From positions 1 through 6,186 of the forward strand of contig DAOUQK010000228.1 of assembly GCA_030625695.1 (NCBI GenBank): 6,186 bases of DNA, in the 5' to 3' direction. This DNA is from Paracoccaceae bacterium (GTDB lineage: Bacteria; Pseudomonadota; Alphaproteobacteria; Rhodobacterales; Rhodobacteraceae). Positions 1 through 5,811 of this stretch are shown one piece after another. The first letter of the stretch is position 1. Every line of letters starts with the position of its first letter. Below the pieces are notes generated by a model. That model was not told where the DNA came from. It saw nothing but the letters and a program-made list of their open reading frames with translations, and searched no databases. A program made the translations under genes and the position numbers.

Positions 1-168
1 GGCTGGTCCGAGTCAACCGAAGGCGCGCGCAGCTGGGCCGATCTGCCTGCCGAAGCGATCAAATATGTGCGCCGGGTGGAAGAGCTGATCGGCTGTCCGG
101 TGGCCCTGTTGTCAACCTCGCCCGAGCGTGAGGATACAATCCTTGTCACTGATCCATTCGCTGACTGA
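1..168 (+). CDS. purA: Adenylosuccinate synthetase, C-terminal end (partial)
   Basis: This is the last 55 codons of a gene that enters from the left edge. The enzyme joins IMP and aspartate using GTP to make adenylosuccinate, the first committed step from IMP to AMP, in the cytoplasm. The visible residues match the family's C-terminus as I know it: the opening GWSEST, then AIKYVRRVEELIGCPVALLS, then STSPERE and the closing ILVTDPFAD. E. coli PurA has the equivalent GWSETT, YIKRIEEL, STGPDR and LRDPF blocks. The stop codon TGA is at 166-168. The catalytic P-loop and the IMP-binding residues lie outside the window. The DUF2842 gene starts 15 bases downstream on the same strand, so the two are probably cotranscribed. 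Confidence 0.95.
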   Translation, partial: GWSESTEGARSWADLPAEAIKYVRRVEELIGCPVALLSTSPEREDTILVTDPFAD

Positions 169-183
169 TAAAAGGGCGATATC

Positions 184-450
184 ATGGGGATAGGTTCAAA
201 CCTGAGTTACAAGGCGCGGCGTCGCTGGTCACTGGTGATACTGCTGGTGGGCCTGCCGCTGTATGTCATTGCAGTGGTCACGGTGCTGAACCTGATTGGG
301 CATCCACCGTTTCTGGTCGAATTGCTGGTTTATGTCGTCCTTGGGTTTGCCTGGATCGTACCGTTCAAATCGGTGTTTCGCGGTATCGGTCAGGCGGATC
401 CGGATCAGGAGAGCCCGGATCATGCGGGTCCGGATGAGGACAAGCATTAG
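184..450 (+). CDS. DUF2842 family small membrane protein
   Basis: An 88-residue protein of unknown function that I recognise as DUF2842, a family of short alphaproteobacterial inner-membrane proteins. It opens with a positively charged stretch, SYKARRRWS (residues 8-16), followed by two hydrophobic segments at about 17-37 and 43-64 around a short PP turn. That suggests a two-helix hairpin with a cytoplasmic arginine-rich N-terminus. The core motifs RRRWSLVILLVGLPLY and YVVLGFAWIVPFKSVFRGIG match my memory of the family. The tail from about residue 69 is acidic and proline-rich (three degenerate xxPDx units) and is longer than I would expect. The start is ATG 184, preceded by AAAGGG at 171-176 with a seven-base spacer. 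It lies 15 bases after purA and is probably its operon partner. No role can be assigned. Confidence 0.85.
   Translation: MGIGSNLSYKARRRWSLVILLVGLPLYVIAVVTVLNLIGHPPFLVELLVYVVLGFAWIVPFKSVFRGIGQADPDQESPDHAGPDEDKH
394..438 (+). repeat. Three degenerate 15-base in-frame repeats in the DUF2842 tail
   Basis: Three consecutive 15-base units at 394-408, 409-423 and 424-438 each carry a central CCGGAT and encode ADPDQ, ESPDH and AGPDE. The unit is a multiple of three, so gain or loss would keep the frame. The repeats account for the acidic C-terminal tail of the DUF2842 protein. The units differ at several positions, so this is an old or weakly maintained repeat. Confidence 0.5.
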
Positions 451-471
451 GCGCGCAGCCTTGGTCGCACG

Positions 472-1632
472 TCAGTCCATAAGGTAAATCTCGACCGGGT
501 CATCAAAACCTTTGAAGTCACAGGTTACCGGGTGGGTCGTAATGCCAAGGGCAATTTGCCTGAACGCATTGGAACAAACCGTTTGCGCCCCGCGTTTTGA
601 GGCTTCGTCCAGCATTCTGGAGGCCAGATTTACGCTTGGCCCGATAGCGGTGAAATCCAACCGGTTGCCACTGCCGATATTGCCAAAGAAAACTTCGCCT
701 ATGTGCAGCGATGCCCGAAATTCCAACGCCGGCCCGGCGTCGTCCTGTGCCAGTTCCTTGCGCGCTTGCGCTACGGAATCGATGGCGCCGCTTGCTGCTG
801 CTTCTTGCGCGGTCAGATCATCGGGAGTCGGGAAAATCACCAAAACCCCGTCACCCAGGAATTTCAGGATTTCACCGTTGTTGCGGCTAACGGCGGCGTC
901 AATGGCGCCGTAAAAGTGGTTGAGCACCTTCAGGACATCCTCGGAACGGGATGTATTTGACAGTGCGGTAAACCCGGTGATGTCGGCAAACATGATGACA
1001 GCGGAAATTGTTTCGCCGTCGCCCAGGACAATTTTACCGTTCAGAACTTTCTTGCTGGTCTCTTCGCCGACATAGGTGGCCAGGGTGATTTGTTTGTCAA
1101 ACCGTTCGGTAAAATACTCTTTCATGCGGGCAATAGGCGACTGTATCCGGCGCAGGGCGGTTATCTGATCGCCGTCGAACCCGCCGTCTTTTTTGGTGCC
1201 AAACTCAACGCAGCCTGTCACTGTTCCGTCGAAGTTGAACAAAGGCAACAAAAGAACACCAGTGAAACCTGCATTTAAGAATTCCTGACGATAATCGGAG
1301 GTTGTCTCGGGGTCGTTGGCGTCAAAGTGATAATGGATGGCTCTCTTGGTGGTAATGCACACGCCAATCGCACTTTTGGTAAAGGAATTACTGTCGAAAT
1401 AATCCCGATTGTAGGTTTCTTGCCTCAACCCCTTTGTGCTGGTCCATCTGGTACGAATTCCACGGATCTGTGGATGTATGAAAAGTCCATTTACTATCAG
1501 GGCATCGACCGGCACTCCGACATCCAACAGACGGGTGGCGCATTCCTCGACAATTTGGTCGATTGATTTTGGCGGCTGAGCGCCTGCGATCAACCAACTT
1601 ATAGTTGATGCAAGCTTTGAGTGATCGACCAT
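472..1632 (-). CDS. Class III adenylate/guanylate cyclase with N-terminal GAF-like region
   Basis: A 386-residue soluble signalling enzyme that probably converts ATP to cAMP. Residues about 22-172 form a GAF-like sensory region. A linker, YVGEETSKKVLNGKI (187-201), precedes the catalytic domain, as in the alphaproteobacterial cyclase family with the YVG..AG..VL.G.I motif. In the catalytic domain I see metal-binding Asp217 in FADITGF and Asp261 in KFLGDG. The purine-specifying pair appears to be Lys257 and Thr328 (FTAIG). The transition-state residues are Asn335 and Arg339 in VNLASR. All key residues are present, so the enzyme should be active. Lys/Thr is the class IIIb pattern. There is no membrane segment or signal peptide. 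I chose ATG 1632, with AAAGGGG four bases upstream, over an in-frame TTG at 1656 that falls inside a likely -10 box. The sensed ligand is unknown. The gene converges with DUF2842, leaving 21 bases between the stops. Confidence 0.9.
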   Translation of the reverse strand: MVDHSKLASTISWLIAGAQPPKSIDQIVEECATRLLDVGVPVDALIVNGLFIHPQIRGIRTRWTSTKGLRQETYNRDYFDSNSFTKSAIGVCITTKRAIHYHFDANDPETTSDYRQEFLNAGFTGVLLLPLFNFDGTVTGCVEFGTKKDGGFDGDQITALRRIQSPIARMKEYFTERFDKQITLATYVGEETSKKVLNGKIVLGDGETISAVIMFADITGFTALSNTSRSEDVLKVLNHFYGAIDAAVSRNNGEILKFLGDGVLVIFPTPDDLTAQEAAASGAIDSVAQARKELAQDDAGPALEFRASLHIGEVFFGNIGSGNRLDFTAIGPSVNLASRMLDEASKRGAQTVCSNAFRQIALGITTHPVTCDFKGFDDPVEIYLMD

Positions 1633-1636
1633 GTTG

Positions 1637-1643
1637 CCCCTTT
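1637..1643 (-). promoter_or_regulatory. Ribosome-binding site that decides the cyclase start
   Basis: On the minus strand AAAGGGG is followed by CAAC and then ATG at 1632. It lies inside the reading frame that would begin at the upstream TTG (1656), and that TTG has no comparable purine tract at a proper distance. This favours the 386-residue product. Confidence 0.6.
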
Positions 1644-1655
1644 CGTGTTCGTCCA

Positions 1656-1684
1656 ATTCTGACGTGGCGTGAGCATTCTGGCAA
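1656..1684 (-). promoter_or_regulatory. Candidate sigma70-type promoter of the cyclase gene
   Basis: The minus strand reads TTGCCA (1684-1679), a 17-base spacer and then CAGAAT (1661-1656). These match the TTGACA and TATAAT consensus at five and four of six positions. Transcription would start near 1649, giving a leader of roughly 17 bases before ATG 1632. The site sits just downstream of the terminator of the preceding gene, which is where an independent promoter would be needed. It was identified by eye only. Confidence 0.4.
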
Positions 1685-1693
1685 GATCACAAG

Positions 1694-1726
1694 CAAAACG
1701 GCGACCACATGGTGGCCGCCGTTTTG
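1694..1726 (-). terminator. Hairpin terminator of the acidic-protein gene
   Basis: The sequence folds into a ten-base-pair outer stem (CAAAACGGCG with CGCCGTTTTG), one A/C mismatch, a four-pair inner stem (CCAC with GTGG) and an ATG loop. On the minus strand the stem ends in CCGTTTTG followed by CTTGTGATCTT, a moderately U-rich tail. It begins about 25 bases past the stop of the large leftward gene and upstream of the cyclase promoter candidate, so it should separate the two transcription units. The arms are nearly symmetric and could work in both directions, but no rightward gene ends here. Confidence 0.75.
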
Positions 1727-1751
1727 GCAATTCAGTAGATGTCAGGCAGGT

Positions 1752-3974
1752 TTATCCAGCCTCGGCTTCACGCTCATCCGGGCGGAACCCGATATCGGCT
1801 GAGGCAGCAAAGCGACCGCCGCCTTTCTTTTCGATCTTGCCATCACGCAGCAACTGACCGAACGACCGCAACCCGTCTTCGCGGTTGTACCCGTCTTGTT
1901 TGACCAGCCGCACCTTGTTCATCAGTTGCGGACGCGAAAACCTTTCGTGACCTTCGACAAACGACAGATAGGCGGCTGCGGCCTCAAGCAGGTCCGGCAA
2001 TTCGGTGGCACCCATGCGATTGGCAAACTCGGCGAAGGCGTTGTCGGTACCGGTCGAATCCGGGGTGCCAGCGTCGCCCATGACACGGCGCGGGCGAACC
2101 GGACCGCAGGCTGCGCTCCCGGCATCTGTGTCGACCCGTTGTTCGGCCACCAGCTTTAGCGGGGCGGCACGGGTATCGATCACCGGGCGGGACGCGGCCC
2201 GGGCACCATCAACCGAAGGGCGGCGTGGGCGCACCACCTGAGCCAAGTCGTGGCGGTACTCTTCGTCCTCGGACACTGCGCCGTTCGCGCCACCGGCGTT
2301 GCGTTCGGCCTCGGCGACAGCCACAGCCGCACGCAGCTGGCTGTAGGTTTCATGGCGCGATGAGGTTTCCGGATCATCCAGTTTTTCGTCAGCGGCATTC
2401 ATCAGGCGCGACAGATCGTCTTCGTCTTCTGAAACGGTCTGCTGCAGGGCGGCGTGGGCTGGTTCATCCGAAAGGATATCATCGCCGAAGATATTTTCAT
2501 CAGCTTCGATAATTTCTGCCTTGGGGCCTGCACTGTCAAAATCAAGCGCATCGTCAGATACGTGGTCGGCCACTTCGAAAGTTACGTCCTCTTGAACCGC
2601 CATTTCTTGTTCGACCGCAGCCAGTTCACGCAGCAGGTCGGCTTCGTCCTCAGCAGACAATGAGCTTTCCGCTGCCTGATCTGGGGATTGATCCGCAAAG
2701 ATATCTGCCCCGTCTGTATCGTCGCCATCATCCATCTGTTCAAGCTGGCCGCTGGCAATTGCTGCTTCCAGGTCGGTGCGTTTTACCTTGACGACGCGGG
2801 CCTGAAGAGGCGCAGATATTTGGTCAGAAACTGGGTCAGCCGCTGGCTCAGACATTGCGGCATCGCTGAATACATCGTCAACGTCCTCGTCAACCGGCTC
2901 AACCTCGGGCTGGTCTGTTGCGGCGAAGAAGTCTTCTTCGGATTCAACGTCCTTCACTACATCTGTTTGCGGGATGTCCTGTGCTGCATCCACGTCGATC
3001 TGATCCAGGATAAGGGACACCTGATCATCCGTATCGTCCGCCTGGGGGGATGCCAAAACCTCGTCGTCTATATCCAGCGCCTCAGAAATATCCTGAGCGG
3101 CGTCAGTTACAAAGCCATCGGCATGTTGGTCTTCGGTATAATCGTCCATCTGCACCATGGAATCGTTTTGCGAAACCACTGCGCGAATGCGTTGCAGTTT
3201 GGCGGCAATCGAATCGACGGTGGTAACGTTTTGCGGTGTTAGGGTAACAACCTGCGCCTCGTCGAATTCCACGTTGTCCACCGCGTCTTTTGTCGCGTCC
3301 TCAGTCGGGACATCCGCAGCTAATTCTGGCGTGTCTGCAACCTCTTGGACTTCGGCCTTGGGGGCTGCGTCTATTTCAGGTTGTTCCGACTGCTGATCGG
3401 CGACTTCAGTGATCACTGTGATCTCAGTGATCTCAGTCAATGTCCGTTCAACCAGAACTTCGTCCATGATCTCTTCGGCGATTTCGACTTCATCAGTATC
3501 GGCCACATCATTGGCTTTGCCAGTGTCTGGGATTTCAACCACTTCAATCTCTTCACCCAGTGGTTCGGCAAAATCCCTGGTGTCTGCTTCGGCCACTTCT
3601 GGTGGCGTATCCGGCTTTGAACCGGCCTCGACTACTGGCTCTGCGATGGCAACTGGGGCAGTTGCTTGCGTGGTTGCTGCGGCTGTTGGGATGGTGTCGG
3701 GTGCAGTTGTGTCCGGTTCTGCGGCGCGCAAAACAATTGTACCTGTGTCGGTGCTATGCGCTTCGACCCGGCGGGATACCTCGCGCTGGGCGATACGCGC
3801 CAGCATGTCAGCGTCCGGTTGCGGCGGTTCCGCGCCAAAGTATCGGTCGTCTGAGGCCAGATCACGGAAGTATTCGGCAATCGACTTCATAGTATCGAAA
3901 GAGTCTTCAAACCCTTCCAATGTGCAGGAAAATGTACCGTAAGATACGGTAAGGATCTTATTGGTGTGTACCAT
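1752..3974 (-). CDS. Large acidic, mostly disordered protein with conserved ends (unknown function)
   Basis: A 740-residue protein. I recall Rhodobacteraceae proteins with these ends, sometimes labelled CheA in databases, but no histidine kinase features (H-box, N-box or G-boxes) are present. Residues 1-70 look globular, with ILTVSYGTFSCTLEGF, the helix TMKSIAEYFRDLASDDRYFG, then DADMLARIAQREVSRR. From about 85 to 530 it is rich in Asp, Glu, Ala, Val and Thr, with low complexity. Two less acidic islands interrupt this: SIAAKLQRIRAVVSQ (255-269) and ARVVKVKRTDLEAAIASGQ (392-410). A charged stretch with VRPRR (581-585), LKLVAEQRVD (606-615) and VRPRR (626-630) precedes a C-terminal region (646-740) that may be winged-helix-like. 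There is no signal peptide or membrane helix. ATG 3974 is preferred: GAGGA lies ten bases upstream and the family motif follows at once. ATG 4007 lacks a good ribosome-binding site. The coding strand is certain; the function is not known. Confidence 0.85.
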   Translation of the reverse strand: MVHTNKILTVSYGTFSCTLEGFEDSFDTMKSIAEYFRDLASDDRYFGAEPPQPDADMLARIAQREVSRRVEAHSTDTGTIVLRAAEPDTTAPDTIPTAAATTQATAPVAIAEPVVEAGSKPDTPPEVAEADTRDFAEPLGEEIEVVEIPDTGKANDVADTDEVEIAEEIMDEVLVERTLTEITEITVITEVADQQSEQPEIDAAPKAEVQEVADTPELAADVPTEDATKDAVDNVEFDEAQVVTLTPQNVTTVDSIAAKLQRIRAVVSQNDSMVQMDDYTEDQHADGFVTDAAQDISEALDIDDEVLASPQADDTDDQVSLILDQIDVDAAQDIPQTDVVKDVESEEDFFAATDQPEVEPVDEDVDDVFSDAAMSEPAADPVSDQISAPLQARVVKVKRTDLEAAIASGQLEQMDDGDDTDGADIFADQSPDQAAESSLSAEDEADLLRELAAVEQEMAVQEDVTFEVADHVSDDALDFDSAGPKAEIIEADENIFGDDILSDEPAHAALQQTVSEDEDDLSRLMNAADEKLDDPETSSRHETYSQLRAAVAVAEAERNAGGANGAVSEDEEYRHDLAQVVRPRRPSVDGARAASRPVIDTRAAPLKLVAEQRVDTDAGSAACGPVRPRRVMGDAGTPDSTGTDNAFAEFANRMGATELPDLLEAAAAYLSFVEGHERFSRPQLMNKVRLVKQDGYNREDGLRSFGQLLRDGKIEKKGGGRFAASADIGFRPDEREAEAG
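3406..3441. repeat. Four-copy 9-base tandem repeat inside the acidic-protein gene
   Basis: On the plus strand, TCAGTGATC (3406-3414), ACTGTGATC, an exact second TCAGTGATC (3424-3432) and TCAGTCAAT follow one another without gaps. In the protein they encode a run of Thr, Glu and Ile (TEITEITVITE, residues 180-190). The nine-base unit keeps the frame if the copy number changes. A perfect ten-base palindrome, AGTGATCACT (3408-3417), spans the first junction. Confidence 0.75.
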
Positions 3975-4113
3975 GGGATGCTCGTCCTCTACAGTCTTAT
4001 TGAACATTGTTTACCATGTCCAGCGCGTCAAAACCGGCCCGAATTTGTGCAATTTAGCGTATCATTTTGTGTTTAGATTGTGGCCAAATTCAAAATATGA
4101 GGTAAAAACCGGC
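3975..4113. promoter_or_regulatory. Divergent promoter region between acidic-protein and thiamine kinase genes
   Basis: This AT-rich stretch must hold the promoters for both divergent genes. On the minus strand TTGACG (4031-4026) matches the -35 consensus at five of six positions and would place transcription shortly upstream of ATG 3974, but the -10 near 4007 is poor. For the rightward gene I see only weak boxes: TTGTGT, an 18-base spacer, then CAAAAT. A near-identical 12-mer, GT(C/A)AAAACCGGC, occurs at about 4027-4038 and 4102-4113. A seven-base inverted pair, GAATTTG (4041-4047) and CAAATTC (4085-4091), flanks the middle. I find no TPP-riboswitch (THI box) signature before the kinase gene. 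Confidence 0.4.
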
Positions 4114-4776
4114 ATGACAGCGCCGATAATTCACGCATTGAAGCCAATAACCCTGATTGGCGGGGGCGATGTTGGCGAGGGCGATTTGGCCTTGGCGCTT
4201 GAACGCGCGCCCCTTTTAGTGGCGGCTGACGGGGGGGCGGGCACAGCGTTGGCACTGGGGCATGAGCCGGTGGCAGTGATTGGTGACTTTGACAGTCTGA
4301 CTGACACTGCAAGAGCGGCGTTGCCCGGCGCGCAGATGATTGCCATTGCCGAACAGGACAGCACCGATTTTGACAAGGCTCTGCGCCATATCGCGGCACC
4401 TTTGGTGTTGGGGGTCGGGTTTCTGGGGGCACGGGTTGATCATCAGCTCGCGGCGTTCAATACGCTGGTGCGTCAGTCCGACCACCGTTGCATTCTGATT
4501 GGCGAGAGAGAGTTGGTTTTTCAGGTACCGCCAAAGATAGAGGTGGGTTTGGTGGCTGAAGACGTAGTGTCATTGTTTCCAATGCGGCCGGTGACCGGGC
4601 GATCCCAGGGGTTGTCGTGGCCGATAGACGGGCTGGAGCTTTCTCCGGGCGGGCGGATTGCCACCTCGAATCGGGCGCTGGGGTCGGTTGTGTTGGAGCT
4701 GGATGGTCCGGGGTTGTTGATGATCACGCCGCGCGGGGCGCTGGATGCGGTTATGCGGGCGCTTCGCTCCGGTTGA
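4114..4776 (+). CDS. thiN: Thiamine pyrophosphokinase
   Basis: A 220-residue cytoplasmic enzyme that transfers pyrophosphate from ATP to thiamine, giving thiamine diphosphate. The length is normal for the family. Family motifs appear in order: AADGG at 37-41, VIGDFDSL at 55-62, QDSTDFDKAL at 81-90, LGARVDHQLA at 104-113, and TSNRALG at 184-190 in the C-terminal substrate-binding domain. The acidic residues of GDFDS and STDFDKA are the expected Mg-ATP and catalytic positions, and all are present. I chose ATG 4114, with GAGG at 4099-4102. The frame is open upstream to 3961, but that extension does not resemble the family and runs through the divergent promoter region. Its 3' end overlaps the oppositely oriented transporter gene by 26 bases. 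thiN is the symbol used for the bacterial enzyme. No thiamine uptake genes are visible nearby. Confidence 0.93.
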   Translation: MTAPIIHALKPITLIGGGDVGEGDLALALERAPLLVAADGGAGTALALGHEPVAVIGDFDSLTDTARAALPGAQMIAIAEQDSTDFDKALRHIAAPLVLGVGFLGARVDHQLAAFNTLVRQSDHRCILIGERELVFQVPPKIEVGLVAEDVVSLFPMRPVTGRSQGLSWPIDGLELSPGGRIATSNRALGSVVLELDGPGLLMITPRGALDAVMRALRSG

Positions 4777-5704
4777 TCCCGGCTGCTGGGCCTAAGGCGG
4801 TAGCGCGTTTGCGCAGAACGCTTAGAGAGCGTTCGCGCAGGACCACATAAACGCCGGCCCCAATGGTGATGCAGATGCCAACCGACGCCAACGTATTGGG
4901 CAAGTCGCGAAAGACCAGCAGGCCGATCAGGGTGGCAACCGGGATTTCCAAGTATTGCATTGGCGCCAGTGTCGCCGAAGGCGCATAGCGCAGCGACCAT
5001 GTCATCAGCAGATGTGCTGTCGTGCCCAGAAGGCCAATACCAGCGAGAAGCATCCACTCATTGGCCGAAGGCGCGATCATTGTCAGCGGGGAAAATTCAA
5101 ACGCCTGACCAATCAACAGGGCCGGCAGAAGCACAACACTTGCCATCACACCACTGACGGCCTGAAGCCCGATAGGGTCGGTTTGTTTGGCGATCTGACG
5201 GGTGACCAGCATAAACAACGAAAACACCACCGCCACCACCAAAGGCAACAGGGCTGGCAGGCCGACGGCGGCAAAGCTGGGCTGAACCACCAGTAACGTG
5301 CCGATAAATCCAACGATGCAGGCGACAAACCGGCGGGTGCCGACCTCTTCCCCCAGAACGTATTTTCCAAGAAGTAGCATGATGAAGGGCATCACAAATG
5401 CAATTGCCACCGCATCTGCCAGAGGCAAATACCGAAGGGCAGTAAACATTGCAGCGATACCGGCAATATGCAGGGCTGTGCGTAAGGCCACCAAGCTGAA
5501 AACCCGTGTGTCCATGCGCCAGGCCCGTCGCGAAATGACCACCAGCGGGATCAGCACCAGCGCCTGAAGTGCAAAGCGTACCAAAAGAACCTGGCCCAAA
5601 GGAACCGACTGACCCAGCAGTTTGGCAATCGCATCACCCATCGGTGCGACGATACAGAAACCCAGCATAAGAAGGATACCCAGTACGGGTCTGTCAGTTT
5701 GCAT
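4751..5704 (-). CDS. EamA/DMT-family transporter (ten-helix permease)
   Basis: A 317-residue inner-membrane protein of the drug/metabolite transporter superfamily, with two EamA repeats at about 8-141 and 151-289. Hydrophobic segments lie at roughly 6-28, 36-58, 70-90, 95-115, 122-140, 148-168, 180-202, 215-236, 243-266 and 271-289, giving the usual ten helices. Recognisable family features are the long first helix with PMGDAIAKLL, the end of the first repeat (GKYVLGEEVG, then GFIGTLLVVQPS) and the matching second-repeat block (APMQYLEIPVATLIGLLVFRD). The cytoplasmic tail is basic (RERSLSVLRKR). The substrate cannot be read from sequence; relatives move amino acids, nucleosides or S-adenosylmethionine. 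ATG 5704 is preferred to the in-frame TTG 5740 because it has GGGGG just upstream, although the two-base spacing is short, and gives the normal length. The gene lies downstream of serine dehydratase on the same strand but 203 bases away. Confidence 0.9.
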   Translation of the reverse strand: MQTDRPVLGILLMLGFCIVAPMGDAIAKLLGQSVPLGQVLLVRFALQALVLIPLVVISRRAWRMDTRVFSLVALRTALHIAGIAAMFTALRYLPLADAVAIAFVMPFIMLLLGKYVLGEEVGTRRFVACIVGFIGTLLVVQPSFAAVGLPALLPLVVAVVFSLFMLVTRQIAKQTDPIGLQAVSGVMASVVLLPALLIGQAFEFSPLTMIAPSANEWMLLAGIGLLGTTAHLLMTWSLRYAPSATLAPMQYLEIPVATLIGLLVFRDLPNTLASVGICITIGAGVYVVLRERSLSVLRKRATALGPAAGINRSEAPA

Positions 5705-5787
5705 GACCCCCAAGCTAGGCTCGCGTATTTTAAATTGCAAGCACAGGTTGCGTTGAAAAGGTTAATTTCGCGCTAAACTGCGCAAGA

Positions 5788-5797
5788 ATCGGCCGAT
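5788..5797. promoter_or_regulatory. Ten-base palindrome, possible operator
   Basis: ATCGGCCGAT is a perfect palindrome. Allowing one bulged A (5787), the symmetry extends by AAG/CTT to 5784-5800. It lies about 85 bases upstream of the transporter start, beyond the AT-rich putative promoter. A two-fold site of this kind could bind a dimeric regulator, but no specific family is recognised, and a ten-base palindrome can occur by chance. Confidence 0.25.
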
Positions 5798-5811
5798 CTT
5801 GTGTTAGGTCG

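Noticed and set aside
512..913. A 133-codon plus-strand frame antisense to the cyclase
   Set aside because: It overlaps the conserved catalytic domain on the other strand and has no recognisable motif of its own.
2688..3242. A 184-codon open frame on the plus strand inside the acidic-protein gene
   Set aside because: It is fully antisense to a gene with clear codon structure and family motifs. Its translation is rich in Cys, His and Leu as expected from reading an Asp/Glu-rich gene backwards, and no domain is recognisable.
3409..3942. A 177-codon plus-strand frame rich in Ser, Ala and Val
   Set aside because: It is the antisense shadow of the Asp/Glu/Ala/Thr-rich linker. There is no credible ribosome-binding site, and the low complexity follows from the opposite strand.
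1752..3974. Annotation of the acidic protein as chemotaxis kinase CheA
   Set aside because: No phosphotransfer histidine motif, ATP-binding boxes or CheW-like domain is visible. Any similarity would come from the acidic linker.
3961..4113. N-terminal extension of the thiamine pyrophosphokinase to an upstream start
   Set aside because: The extra residues do not resemble the family, run through the divergent promoter region, and make the protein longer than normal. ATG 4114 has its own ribosome-binding site.
4008..4113. TPP riboswitch before the thiamine kinase gene
   Set aside because: No CTGAGA-type THI-box core or paired second element could be found.
4521..5057. A 178-codon minus-strand frame across the thiN/transporter junction
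   Set aside because: It is out of frame with the transporter and antisense to thiN, both of which have clear family motifs.
5757..5765. CtrA-like TTAACC half site upstream of the transporter
   Set aside because: The second half site at the required seven-base spacing is missing, and single half sites are common.
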